A stretch of 64,000 bases of DNA from Tupaia tana (lineage: Eukaryota; Chordata; Mammalia; Scandentia; Tupaiidae). The notes under the pieces are model-generated. The model did no database searches and was not told the origin of the DNA. It saw nothing but the letters and a program-made list of their open reading frames with translations. The stretch spans positions 185,287,505 to 185,351,504 of the forward strand of contig JAKSZU010000003.1 of NCBI GenBank assembly GCA_026018925.1, given 5' to 3'. Below, piece after piece: positions 37,063 to 48,844 of this stretch (within the stretch, counting starts at the first letter, position 1; every line of letters begins with the position of its first letter). A program made the translations under genes and the position numbers.

Positions 37063-37179
37063 AATATTTATTAATACCTGAAATATGCAAAATACTCACC
37101 AGGAACTTTGGAATCCAGACAAGTTCCTATTCCATGGAACCACCTCATATACTTAGGATGATAGAATCTAACCCATAGG

Positions 37180-37478
37180 ATTTTTTTTTAAGAGATTTTT
37201 GTTTGTTTGTTTGTTTTTGCCATAGGGCACATGCACTCACCAGACAGACAGAGACAGACAGAGAGACAGAAAGCGAGAAATCACCACCGCCCCCCCCCCC
37301 CCCCCCCCGAAGGGATGGCCATGCCACAATCCCTTCTCCTCCATTCTCCTCTAGAAATCTTGGGCACACACGCACACGTGCCCGGTGTGAGTTTTAAGAC
37401 ACTGGGTCTGGGATGTGAACCACGGTCGACTACATGGGAGTCCAGCGACATAGCCATTACACTAACTGCTGGTCCCAG
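37180..37478 (-). mobile_element. tRNA-derived SINE, subfamily A
   Basis: Body to 'cattacactaactgctggtc'. A C-run of about 16-18 bases at 37291-37308 has replaced the palindrome. Flanks caggattt / cataggatttt are weak. Confidence 0.9.
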
Positions 37479-37625
37479 GATTTTAATACAAATACAATAC
37501 AGTCCAACAAATAGTGAAAGTCTAGCCACAGTTGAGTTTAAATGTAAGAAGTAATAGAACTTTTAGCATTTTGGCTGAAAATAAAGTCAGATAGTAGAGA
37601 GTCTCAAGTAGATGACAAATAGGTT

Positions 37626-37922
37626 AAAATTCCTAGAGGTGGGAACCAGCAGTTAGCGTAATGGCTATGTCGCTGGACTCCCATGTAGTCGACCGCGGTT
37701 CGCTTCCCGGACCCGGTGGCTTAAAACTCACGCCGGGCGCATGTGCGTGTGTGCCCAAGATCCCAAGAGGAGAATGGAGGAGAAGGGATTGTGGCGTGAC
37801 CATCCCCCTTGGGGGGTGATTTCTCGCTTTCTGTCTCTATGTCTCTGTCCGTCTGTCTGGTGAGTGCACGCGCCCTATAGCGAAAACCTCTCCAAAAAAA
37901 AAAAAAAAAAAAAATTCCTAGA
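37626..37922 (+). mobile_element. tRNA-derived SINE, subfamily A, young-looking
   Basis: Perfect 12-bp duplication aaaattcctaga at 37626-37637 and 37911-37922. Box A TAGCGTAATGG is intact and the B region is GGTTCGCTTCC. An A-tail of about 20 bases follows. Confidence 0.95.
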
Positions 37923-38284
37923 AGCAATGATGAGCAATTGAAGAAGCTGTGTTATGTTCTCAGTTTTTGCAGGCTTTCATTTTGTCCTCCTTTGAGTAGG
38001 AGAGTATCATGGCGAGCAGTTAGGAGGAGCCTTATGAAATACTGATCATGGTAGTTTAGACATATTGGACACTGGAGACCAGAGAGGACATCCTATTAGT
38101 ACGATGTAGCTACGGCTGAAGACATGAGGGGTTAGAGGTGTGTGTCCTGGGTGGTACAGAGAAAGAGGAAGAAAGGGGCAGGCTCAAGAGATGTTGACCT
38201 TGACTAAGAAATATATGGGCTAGTTTTAATTCAGTCTTTAGGATGGGCTCCATTCTATATGAGCACTTAACAAACTATCTCTTT

Positions 38285-38435
38285 TACTTTAAACAGAATA
38301 AACTGAAATGGAAGAGCACTTGAGGATTCTACTATAGGACCTTAGAGATCATCTGGTCTAACCTCCATAGTTTACATATGGAACCTAACTTTGCCCTATC
38401 ATTTATATACCTTGTAGCAGAGCCAGAATAGACCT
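38285..38435 (-). mobile_element. MIR-like relic
   Basis: 'ttagagatcatctggtctaa' and 'cctccatagtttacatatgg' then 'gcagagccagaatagacc' follow a known MIR-related order. Confidence 0.5.
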
Positions 38436-38479
38436 TATGTTTCCAATTAAAAATAAAAAAAATTCAAGACAATTGAATT

Positions 38480-38692
38480 GAGAGGGTGGGGGGAGAAGCA
38501 CTCTCCACAGAACTTGTTCACACTGCTATCCTCTTCCGCTAGGCCTCTAGCTCACCAGGATCCTGGGCACACACATGTGCCCAGCATGTTTCCAGGCCAA
38601 CCAGGTCAAGAATTCAAACCATGGTCAGCATGTGGCTTCCGGCTCCACAGTCTGGTACACTATCCATTACACCATAGAGGCTGGGCCAAAAC
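38480..38692 (-). mobile_element. Divergent tRNA-SINE
   Basis: 'caggatcctgggcacacaca', 'aattcaaaccatggtcagca' and 'ccattacaccatagaggctg' are reversed SINE parts, strongly diverged. Confidence 0.6.
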
Positions 38693-38694
38693 TT

Positions 38695-39520
38695 CTGATT
38701 TTTGACTCTAATAATCTTTTCTCTTCATCTTGTTGTTTCTTTCAGGTCTTTAATATATAGATGGGTTAAAAATCAAGTGTTAGTTTCCAGTAAGAACATG
38801 AAAATAAAGAGGTAATAAAATGTGGTGAAGGGAATAATTCCATAACTAGTCAATGCAAACAATAGAGGGGGGAGCCAGGAAGAAAAGTCTCCACAACCTT
38901 GATGTAAAGGTTATAGGAAGGAGGAGATAAAGTCAGGAGTGATATACTGTAAGCAGTAGTGTCTACATTCCTTTTATCAGCCTAGCACAGATGTTGAGAT
39001 AAGGGGACATAAATGGAAATAAAAGGAAGGCAGATTCAAAACAGCTATTAGAAAGTGCTTGTTCACTGGGCGATGATAAAAATGAAGAATTGCCACTCTG
39101 GAAAGGTTGTTGAGGGGAAATCATGGAGACTCAGGGGACAAGGAGGTGTGATTGGAGCTAGGCTTGGAGTGGTGCCTGCCTCATGAGTTACTATCTTATA
39201 ACCTCTCTTAAGCAAAACACCCTGGTATGTATTAAATGGCACAGCGGCCTTTGGTAGTGTCTACATGAGCCAGAGTATCTGGAAGTTTAGCTGAATGAAT
39301 GACCTAATGGAGATTCAACATCTGGACAACTGGCTCTCTCCTCCCCCACCCAACCACTAAGGTATTATGCAGACAATCCTTATGGCTGGGCCCCTGAGTT
39401 GCAAATATTTCTTGGCTAACTTAAATGATGCCAAGAAGTAAGGTCAAATTGCCCTCTCTGTCCTAAATTGCTCATCAACAGCTCATATAATACAAGCTAA
39501 ATAAGAAGGAAAGAAATAGG
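38695..39520. other. Unassigned intronic DNA
   Basis: Purine-rich, no exon or repeat family recognised; parts of 38930-39150 look like a very old L2/MIR-type relic. Confidence 0.35.
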
Positions 39521-39523
39521 AAT

Positions 39524-39826
39524 AAGAATGTTTTCCCGGGGACCAGCAGTTAGCGTAATGGCTATGTTGCTGGACTCCCACGTAGTCGACCGCGGTTCAA
39601 GTCCCGGACCCGGCGGCTTAAACTCACGCCGGGCGCATGTGCGTGCGTGCCCAAGATCCCGAGAGGAGAATGGAGGAGAAGGGATTGCGGCGTGGCCATC
39701 CCCCCTGGGGGGTGATTTCTCGCTTTCTATCTCTCTGTCTCTCTCTGTCTGTCTGGCGAGCGCACGCACCCTATAGCAAAAACCTCTCCAAAAAAAGAAA
39801 AAAAAAAAAAAAAAGAATGTTTTCCC
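39524..39826 (+). mobile_element. tRNA-derived SINE, subfamily A, near consensus
   Basis: Perfect 14-bp duplication aagaatgttttccc at 39524-39537 and 39813-39826. A box TAGCGTAATGG and B box GGTTCAAGTCC both fit the Pol III consensus. Uninterrupted CCCCCCTGGGGGG palindrome. One of the best copies in the window. Confidence 0.97.
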
Positions 39827-40059
39827 TGCTGTCCCCATTTAAGTTCATAATACTTCTTCTCCCACAGATAAAGTATTACCAAGGATGCCTCAGAAAAGGT
39901 TTTCACTGACTCAGAAATCACAACTGAGATGGAGACAAACCCATTCTGCTGACTTGGGTTTTCCACATCCCAGATGAAACTATGGGCAGGCACCACAGTT
40001 TTTCCAGTGTCATAAATGGGATAAAACCCAGTGCTGTCTAATATTAAAGTGATACTCTC

Positions 40060-40905
40060 TCATCCTGTTTAAAACTTCTCCATTCCATTGCATGGGCTTG
40101 CTTCAGGCTTAGAAACCCACAACTGACAAAGAAGGAGTTTCTTCTCTCTCTTCCTTATTCCACCTTCTCCTTCAGTTGCTGTTGTTTTTGGCTCCACCTG
40201 GGTTGGACCCAAGAGGAAGAGATATCAGAGGGGAAGGAGCTGACTTAAACATTGACCACACTGTGGCCATGTGGCTTGGGATTCCTCTGGCTGTGGCAGA
40301 TTTCTAAATGCCAATATGAATTCTCATGAGCTCTCCTATGGGCTCACCAGGCTTCCTCACACTGAAGACCTCACTCTATTTATAATTCCTGGAAAGAGCA
40401 ATACCTCTTCCCATCCACTTCCAGATCTCTGCCTTACACAGCTTCTCCTTTGGGTTCAAATCACTGTAAAAGGCAAGCTCATTTTTCTCAGGGTGAGCAG
40501 TCCAGCTCCTTCTGCTGGGTCCGGGTTTGGCTTACAGAGATTCCCACACTTTTGCCGAACTGTCTATAGACCTGCAACTCTCTTCCAAGGCACCTTCAGA
40601 GGTCAGACCTGAGTCATATTCTAGTACGTGTATCTCCCAAATTGCCAGAAATGCATGTTGGCCCTTTTAATTAATTCTTCTATTACCTCCCATATTTGGC
40701 TTAAGGTACAGGACAAGCACTTCTTCCATGCAAATAACACTAATATTTCTCTCCCAAGGAATCCTTCCTGGGAGACTTCGTAACCTCCAATGAATCCTTT
40801 GCATTTATTTATATAGCCTGGAGGTGGGTGATGGACTAATGCTAGCCTAACAAATGTCTGTATTTTACAGTGACCTAGCACCTCACATTGAGATATAGGA
40901 CATTT
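40060..40905 (+). mobile_element. L2 LINE relic
   Basis: 'ctgtttaaaacttctccatt' and 'ccattgcatgggcttgcttc' match L2 'taaaactcttca...cccattgc'; 'aaggaatccttcctgggaga' and the 3' end follow in order. Confidence 0.6.
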
Positions 40906-40909
40906 ACTT

Positions 40910-41855
40910 ATTTTATTGTGCTAGGCAGTTAGGACTTATGCTAAAATGCAGGAGTTTTCTTTTAATATTTAATTTGAGGACCTATTATATATGGAAACTA
41001 CCTCTTCCTACCTACCAACTGCCCTTCTCTGCCTCACCCCACCCACTTCACTTCAAGACTCCTGTGTAATAACATGAGAAATGCTAATCAATTAGAGGCC
41101 TAAATGACTTTGAAAGTCAGGTAGTCCATTTGCTGAGTCATGGCAGATATCTAATTGTAGTTATTCAGAATCTTTTTTTTTTCCTGAATGATTTGCTTAT
41201 TTTGTTCAATTCATCTGTTGGATAGTTTCCTTAAATACATTTCCAGAAGTTAATTAGGGTAAGAGTTTGACCTAAAGAGTGTGAAGCTCAAAAACTCTTG
41301 GCATTTTGAGGTCGAGAAAATGATCAATTTCTTTTCTGTATATTCTCTGCCAGGCTGTTCTCACTTTAATTTTTAAGCTTGTGTGAAATTCAAAGAACAC
41401 AGAGCTCAGTGTCATTTACACTTGGGACATCATAAAAAGGCAGCTTTTTCAAAAAAGGAGTATTGGCTGTTTTCCAGGCTGCCAGAAAGCTTTTTATGGA
41501 ATATTTTAAACTGTTCTCCTTTAAGTCAGAAAGGGAAATTAAATTTGGCCAAGGGTGAATGGACTGCCCAAGATATGAATTACTTCCAACAGAGACAGGG
41601 TTTAAGGGAATCCTAAAATTTGCCAGTTTCAGGGAAGAAAAAAGAAAATTCCACCCACTCCATTTATCATGGAAAAAACATTAAGTAACTTCAATATAGT
41701 GAAGCAAATTTTCTTTTCAGAGCCTTCTTGGTGAATTGTGCATCATTACAGAAATTATTCACTTTCTGTTCCTTACAGAATGAGTAAAAGTGCTATCTGA
41801 CAAGAACAGAGAGATAGTTTTTAATAGCAATGTTTAAAAGTAAATAAATAAATAG
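40910..41855. other. Unassigned, non-repetitive-looking DNA
   Basis: No exon recognised. The block 41350-41640 looks unique and may be conserved, without recognisable coding features. Confidence 0.35.
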
Positions 41856-41859
41856 TGTT

Positions 41860-43470
41860 TGGGATATGACCTGGTGAGAGTTTCAATCTGGAATTATGAA
41901 ATATTTCAAGCATGAAGTATATAGGATAATATGAGAACCATCCATAAAACACCACTCAGTTTTGCCGAATCTTACGATTTGGTCATAGTCATTCAGTTCT
42001 TCTCTCACAATATAGAATATTTTAGATAAAGTTGTGTACCATTCCTTTTTCTCTTGTCACAAAGATAAATAGTATGCTGATTTCAGTGTTGACAAATCCC
42101 ACAATTCATTTTCCATTTAATAAATATATAATGCATCTCCAAACATGTCTTAAAATATAAGTTTTACTGTTATTCAGGTATGGTGAGGCTCACAGATCTG
42201 AAGACATGACTCATACAGAACAATATACTGTATTATTTTCGTATTGTTAATCTTTATAAAAAATCCAACCTTAGCGTTTATGTTGTATGTCTATCTCATC
42301 AACTTTTTCTTTGCTTTCAACATTATGCTTTGGGGATTTATCCATGTAGCTGCACATAAGCACACTCAATTAACTTCTTTTCACTGATGTATTTTTGGCA
42401 TTGTATCAATTTACCACAATATATTAATATTTATTTATGGACATTTACACTGTTTCCAGTGTTTTTTGCTATTACTAACAACCTGCAGCAATTAATCCTT
42501 TGCCATCTCCAGGTGCACATATGACAGAAAGAGAGGCATAGAATACTTGAGTTCAAGAGCATTTGTATCTTGGGACTAAATACTGATTGCCAAATGTCTC
42601 TTGACAGTGTTTGCAGCAAATCAGTCTCCCGTCAATAATGTGGAAAATGTCTATGGGTCCATTGCCTCACCAGCACTCATATTGTAAACTTTTCTTTTAA
42701 TCTTTGCCAATATGATGGTAATGATATCTAATTATTGTTTAAATTTGCATTTTCTTGATTCCTAGTGAAGTTGAGCATCTTTTCATACTTTTATTGGCCA
42801 TTCATATTTTCTCTCCTATAAATTACCTATTCACATCTTCTGCTGGCTTTTCTAAGTTGTCTTTATTTATCTTATTATTTTGTAAATTAAAAAAAACCTT
42901 TATTTTTTTCATGAGATAGAGAGAAAGAGAGACAAAGAGAGAGAGACTCAACAAGGTCTGACTCACTGCAATCAATTCTCTCAGCCTCTCAGCCAGTCAG
43001 ATCATGGGTGTGCACAGGCACAACTAGAATGTTCAGAATGATGTGGGTTCTGAACCTGGACCTCTTAGACACCTCCAATATTGCACATTAATGCCCTACC
43101 ACCTGTGCCATCACAATTGAGTCTGCCAAACTCTTCATACAGTTTATTTGTAAGAATTGCAAATATTTTCCCTAATTCTAGCTTCTCAGTTTATGTCCTT
43201 GTTTTACAGAAATTTCAAGTTAATAAAGTTTATTAACTTTTCATTTTGATTTACAATTTTTAAAGGAAGTCTGAACACAATGCTATATGAAATTTTTTAA
43301 GTATTTACTTTTTCCATTTAGATATTTAGTAACATGGAATTGTGATTTCAATATAGTAATAAGCAAAGGTCTTATGTTATTTTTTCCATAAGGATAATCA
43401 ATAGTTCAGCATCCTTCATTGATTAGTCTATATCTTCCTCCACTGATTTTAATGCTATCCTGCCATTTGC
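41860..43470 (-). mobile_element. L1M-type 3'UTR relic
   Basis: Reversed L1M phrases: 'ggatttatccatgtagctgc', 'tttatggacatttacactgt', 'tttgccaatatgatggtaat', 'tctatcttttcatactttta'-like. Interrupted by a divergent SINE near 42895-43125. Confidence 0.65.
42895..43128 (-). mobile_element. Divergent tRNA-SINE
   Basis: GA-rich block 'gatagagagaaagagagac', 'cagccagtcagatcatgggt' and terminal 'tgccctaccacctgtgcca' keep the reversed SINE order. Confidence 0.55.
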
Positions 43471-43534
43471 TCTTATTTGTAAACTATTTCTTTGCTCTTT
43501 AGTTTCTGCCACTGGTCTGATTTATTATTAATCA

Positions 43535-43775
43535 TCAGAAAGTGTGAACACTTACCAGAGAGAGCTAGAAGAAGAGAGAAACAGAAAAAGTACCCCACAA
43601 TGGATGTGGCCACACCACAATCTCTTCTATATTTCCTCATTCTATTGGGATTTGGGGCACACACACACACACATGCCTGGTATGTTTTTCAAGTTTCTGG
43701 GACTGGGATTTGAACTGCAAGCTGGCCTTGTGGGATCTAGCTCCCTTAATCACTATGCTATCAGGCCAGACCAGT
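43535..43775 (-). mobile_element. tRNA-SINE, old subfamily B
   Basis: Reversed: 'gaaagtgtgaacacttacca', 'ggatttggggcacacacac', 'cactatgctatcaggcc'. Confidence 0.72.
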
Positions 43776-44423
43776 CTATTTTTAAATTATAATTTTTAAC
43801 TGATATATACTAGTTGTACATATTTATGGAGTACTGAGTATACATTTAGTACATGTATATTATATATAATGATCAATTCAGGCAATAAACATCTATCATA
43901 TCATTTATCATTACATTTTGTCATGTCTATTCAAAACTCTTTATTTTAAATATTTTAAAATATTCATTGAAACATGACAAACTATAGTAAATCTTCTGTG
44001 CTACAGTCCTCTAGAACTCATTCCATTTATCTATTTGACATTGTATCTGTTAACCAAGTTCTCCCTAACCTCCCTATCACTGTCTTCTTCCCAGCTTCTG
44101 ATATCCATAATTTCACTCTCCACTTCTTTAAAATCAAATCTTCTAGCCTCCTGTAAATAAGCATATACAGTATCAGTCTTTTGGTGCCTGGCTTATTTTG
44201 CATAGCATTATTCCCTCCATGTTTGTCTATGTTGCTGTAAATGATAGGATTTTGTCCTTTTTTTACAGCTCTCTAATATCCCATTGTGTGTATGCTATAT
44301 TTTTAAAAATTCATTCATCAGTTGTTGGGTACTTAGGTTGATTTCACGTCTTACCATTGTGAATAATGCTGTAATACACATGGGAGTGCAGAAACATCTT
44401 CAATATACTGATTTCCTTTAATT

Positions 44424-44512
44424 AGGGTATACAAGGGAACTTCAAAAAGTTTTGGGGACAATGGAATTAAAGTATGAATTAATTTTGATGCAAAAAATTT
44501 GAAATCCATGTG
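44424..44512 (+). mobile_element. Mariner-like miniature element, family 2 (partial)
   Basis: 'gggaacttcaaaaagttttg', 'atggaattaaagtatgaatt', 'gatgcaaaaaatttgaaatc' match the other family 2 copies. The 3' inverted end is missing. Confidence 0.6.
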
Positions 44513-44734
44513 AAATTACTGGGTCATAAGGTAGTTGTACTTTTAGTTATTTTGAAGAACTGCCATGCCATTTTCCATAATGACTATGCTAATTTACATT
44601 CCCACTTAGTGTATATAAAAGTTCCTCTTTCTCCACAGCCTCAACAGCACTTGTTACTCTTTGCTTTATATATATATATAATAACTAACAAAGATGAGAT
44701 GATAATTCTTCGTGTTTTTTTGTTTTGTGTTTTT

Positions 44735-44978
44735 ATTGCCAGAGGGCATGTGCACTCTCCAGACAGACACAGAAACAGAGAGAGAGAAAACTTTTCAGTG
44801 GAGGGATGATCATGCTGCAATCTCACCTCTTCCATTTCTCCGTCCTGTATGGACTTGAGGCATGCACACATGCACACACACCTGGCCATGTTACTCAAGC
44901 TGCCAAGGCTGGAATTTGAGACACAGTCAGCCATGTGGAATCTCGCTCCATTCACCACTAGGCTATGGGGCTGGCCCA
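44735..44978 (-). mobile_element. tRNA-SINE, old subfamily B
   Basis: Reversed from 'ttgccagagggcatgtgcac' to 'ccactaggctatggggctgg', inserted in the L1. Confidence 0.78.
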
Positions 44979-45020
44979 GAATGCCACTGGCATTTTAATG
45001 AAGACAGTTTTGAATCTGTA

Positions 45021-45156
45021 GATTGCTTTGAGTAGTGTCATAATTAATTTTGGATGTCAACTTGTACATTGCTTTGAGCAGTGTCATAATTAATTTTGGA
45101 TGTCAACTTGTAGACTGCTTTGAGTAGTGTCATAATTAATTTGGGGTGTCAACTTG
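45021..45156. repeat. 46-bp tandem repeat, three copies
   Basis: The unit contains 'attgctttgagtagtgtcat' and 'ggatgtcaacttg'. It recurs at offsets of 46 bp (45022, 45068, 45114), spanning the L1-to-LTR-like junction. Confidence 0.95.
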
Positions 45157-45785
45157 ACTGAGCTGAGGGAAGCCCAGGTGGCTGGTGAAGCACTTTTCTT
45201 GGCTATGTCTGTAAGAGTATTGCTAGATAAGTTTGATGTATGAATCAGTGGACCAAGTTAGGAAAACCCAACTTCAATGTGCCTTATCGTGTAAGTCAGT
45301 GAACTGAGAAGATTTACTTTCAGTGTGGATAAGGTACCATTCAAACAGCTTGTGGGAAAAGGAGGGACAAAAAGAAAAAGTGGGGGATTCTGCTTTTCCT
45401 CTCTGGACCCCCCCTTTCAGAGCATCCTGTGATCCACTGCAGCTTCTGGCATCTTTGTCTGCTCCATCCCTGCTCCAAGAATTAGCCATTGTTCAGTTCC
45501 CACCAGCATTTGGGCCTGAAGCCCTGTGGCCAAACTCCAAGTTCTTTAACTTTAGGCTCTGGACTTAACACTGGTGGCCTCCTATGGCAACTCAAGGCTT
45601 CAGCCTCGAACTAACAGCTGAACCATTGCCTTATCTGCTTCCGAGTCTTCTACATCTTTCTCCAGCTTGCAAACAGCCTATTGTGGGACCACTCCACCTT
45701 GTGATCATGTGATATGATTCCTATAATAAATTCCTTCTTTTCTTTTTCCTGTTGGTTACTTTTTCCTGGAGAATCCTGATCGATA
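45130..45785 (+). mobile_element. LTR-like mammalian repeat inserted in L1 (family uncertain)
   Basis: Begins 'ataattaatttggggtgtca', ends 'ttcctggagaatcctgat'. L1 sequence resumes at about 45786 ('gggtagtactgatattttaac'). Inverse orientation to the related repeat at 18058-18515. Confidence 0.7.
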
Positions 45786-46142
45786 TGGGTAGTACTGATA
45801 TTTTAACAACAGTGACTCTTATAATTTGTGAATATCGGATGTTTTGCCAAGTTATGTGTGTCTTCTTTAATTTCTTAAATCAGTATTTTACTATAGATCT
45901 ATATGATCTATTCATGATATAGATCTTTCACCCCATTGGTTAAGTTTTTTCATATGTATTTTATTATACTATTGTTATTCTGTTGCTATTGTAAATGTAA
46001 TTGTAAATGGGATTTCTTCAGCTAGCTCATTACTGGTATACAAGAATGCTACTGATTTTCGTATGTTGATTTTGTATCCCACAACTTTACTGAATTGATT
46101 TTATCAGTTTTAAGATATTTTTTGGTGCATTCTTTAGGTTTT

Positions 46143-46295
46143 TTATATACAAGGAGAATTCGAAAACTTTGTAAAAAATGGAATTAAAGTAAAAGTTTAT
46201 TTTGGTCTCCCCAAAAAAGAAAAAAAATGAAAATTCATACAGTTTTTCATAATAAAAATTTTCCATAAACTTTTTGAAGATCTCTCATATTATCT
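46143..46295 (+). mobile_element. Mariner-like miniature element, family 2 (both ends)
   Basis: Left end 'aaggagaattcgaaaacttt' and right end 'aaactttttgaagatctctc' are eroded inverted repeats. The interior 'atggaattaaagtaaaagtt' matches the other copies. It lies inside L1 ORF2. Confidence 0.65.
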
Positions 46296-47439
46296 TCAAA
46301 CAGGTGTGATTTGACTTTCTCCTTTCCAATTTAGATGCCTTCAATTCCTTCTGTTGCCTACTTGCTTTAACTAAGACTTCAGTACTACATACTGAACAGG
46401 AGCAGAGAAAGTGGGCATTCTGCTCTTGTTCCCATTCTTAAAGGAAAAGCTTTAAACCTTTCTCTATTTGGTATGATGTTAGCTGTGGTTTTATCATATT
46501 GTCTTTAACATATTGAGATATGTGCTTTCTATACTTAATTTATTAAGAGTCTTAATCATAAAGTGATGTCATATTTTATTGAATGCTTTCTCTACATCAA
46601 TAGAAATGATTGTATGGTTTTTATCTTTCATTCCATTGCTGTGATATATCATGTTTATTGATTTGTGGATTTTGAACCATCCATGTACTCCTGCGATATA
46701 TCCTACTTGATTATGGTGTACCATGTGATGTGCTGTTGAATTCAGTTTGCTTGTATACTGTCGAGGATTGTGCATCTATATTCATTAGAGATATTGGTCT
46801 GCAGTTTTCTTTTGTTGTTGTTGTTGTGTCCTTGTATCCTTTAGGAATCTGGGTAATTGTGACCATGTAAAATGAGTTTTGGAGGATTTAGTCCACTTGA
46901 ATTTCTTCGAATAGTTTGAGAAGAACTGATGGCCATTCTTTAGACTTGTAAAATTAACAATGAAGCTATCCAGTCTAGGCTTCTTTTTCTTGGGAAACCT
47001 ATTTTACAAATTCTATGTCATTGCTTGCTATTGGTTTATTTCTTCTTTCTAGTTCTTCCTGGCTCAATCTTAGTAGACTGTATGTGCCCAGGAATTTATC
47101 CATCTCCTCTAGGTTTTTGCGTTTTTCATAAATAGTCCCTAATAGTTTTTTATGTATCAATGTATAATGTTTCCTTTTTCATTTCTGATTTTTTTCTCTT
47201 TTTTATTCTTAGTCTAACTAATGATTTGTTAATTTTTTAAATCCTTTCCAAAAAACACCATTTTTTTTAATCAATCTTTTGTGTAGATGTCTTGGTTTCT
47301 ATTTCATTTATTTTCACTCTGATCTTTATTATTTCTTTCTTTCTACTACTTTTGGTTTTACTTTGTTATTGCTTTCCTAATTTCTTAAGATGTATTTTTA
47401 GGTTGCTTATTTTACTTTTCTCTCTCTTTCTATCATTTT

Positions 47440-47690
47440 AAGAGAGATTTTTGCTATAGGGTGCTTATGCTCGCCAGAGATACAGAGACAGAAAGTGAGA
47501 AATCACACCCCCCCCCCCCCAGGGGAAATAGCCATGCTGCAATCCCTTCTCCATTCTCCTCTCAGGATTTTAGGCATGCACGCACACGTGCCTGTCATGA
47601 GTTTTAAGCCATTGGGTCTGGGACTTGAACTGCAATCAACTCTGTGGGAGTCCAGCAATGTAAACATTATGCCATCTGCTGGTCTCTTTC
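47440..47690 (-). mobile_element. tRNA-SINE, intermediate subfamily A
   Basis: Reversed from 'gagatttttgctatagggtg' to 'attatgccatctgctggtct'. C-run at 47509-47520. Flanks (t/c)tatcatttta / tttcatttttt are imperfect duplications. Confidence 0.85.
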
Positions 47691-48312
47691 ATTTTTTAAA
47701 TGTGGGCACTTAATGGTTAACTTTTCTTCTTCATACTGCATTCGCTGTGTATCATAGCTTTTGGTAAGTCATGTTTACATTTATTTGTTTCAAGACATTT
47801 TTAAATCTCTGTTTTGATTTCTTCATTGACTCAGTAGTCATTCAGGAGCATGTTGCCCGGTTTCCATGTATTCATATATATTCCACAGTCGTTGTTGACT
47901 TTTAGTTCTATTCCCTTGGGGCCAGAAAAGATACTTTATATAATTTCCTTTTAAAAAAATTTTTGAAGCCTTTTTTATAGCCTAATTAATGATCTACCCT
48001 GCATAATGCTCCATATGCTGATAGAAGAAAGTGTATTCTGTGCCTGTTGGATAAAATGCTCTGTAAATGTCTATCAGGTTCATTTGGTCTGTGGTGCAGT
48101 TTAACTCTGTTGTTTCTTTGTTGATTATCTGTCTAGACAGTGGGACGTTGAAATCTCTAACTATTATTGTATTGGAGTCTCTCTCTCCCTTTAGGTCTAT
48201 TAATATTTATTGTATATATCTGAGCACTCCAGTATTGGTACATAAATATTTACAATTATATCTTCTTGTTTAATTGCTCCCTTTATCACTATATAATGAT
48301 CTTTGTTCCTCT

Positions 48313-48314
<2 letters not shown>

Positions 48315-48358
<44 letters not shown>
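48315..48358. repeat. (CT)n microsatellite
   Basis: About 21 CT units directly upstream of the adjoining SINE, in the position of its reversed tail. Confidence 0.95.
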
Positions 48359-48360
<2 letters not shown>

Positions 48361-48361
48361 C

Positions 48362-48598
48362 CTTTTTAATAGCACAAGGTATGTGCATGCACCAGAAAGG
48401 GAGAAAAAAATGACCCCATAGTGGAACCTAGTCATACAGCAATCCTTTTTACTTCTGTTCATCCTGTCAAGACCCCAGGCATGTGTGCGCATACATCTGG
48501 CATGTTTTTCAAGCCTCCAGGGTTAGGAGTCAAACCACCATGTGGGATCCACCTCCCACTGCACAGTGCTTAATCAATATGCTACAAGCTAGCCCCTT
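48362..48598 (-). mobile_element. tRNA-SINE, old subfamily B
   Basis: Reversed order 'agcacaaggtatgtgcatgc' to 'tcaatatgctacaagctagcc'. Confidence 0.7.
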
Positions 48599-48844
48599 AA
48601 AAATTTTGACTGAAGGTTACTTTATCTGCTATCAGTATAGTTACATTTGCTTACTTTTGGTTTCTGTTTGCATGGAATGTCTTTTTCCATCCCTTTGCTG
48701 TGAGTCTATGTATATTTTTACATATGTAGAGTGCAGAAGCTGCTCCGGTGTATGGACAAAGCTATATAGGTCCTACAGGAGTAGATCCACCCTGTCTGCC
48801 CATTGTTATTTTAAATTAATTTCTACTCTTTTCTAAAATTGTCT

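Noticed and set aside
37721..37927. Antisense reading frames in SINEs as genes
   Set aside because: They recur wherever a SINE lies, with the frame following the repeat, and have no conserved start or independent flanks.
46569..46775. Reverse-transcriptase-like frame as an active LINE gene
   Set aside because: It is a short island of L1 ORF2 similarity in a relic full of stops, frameshifts and insertions.
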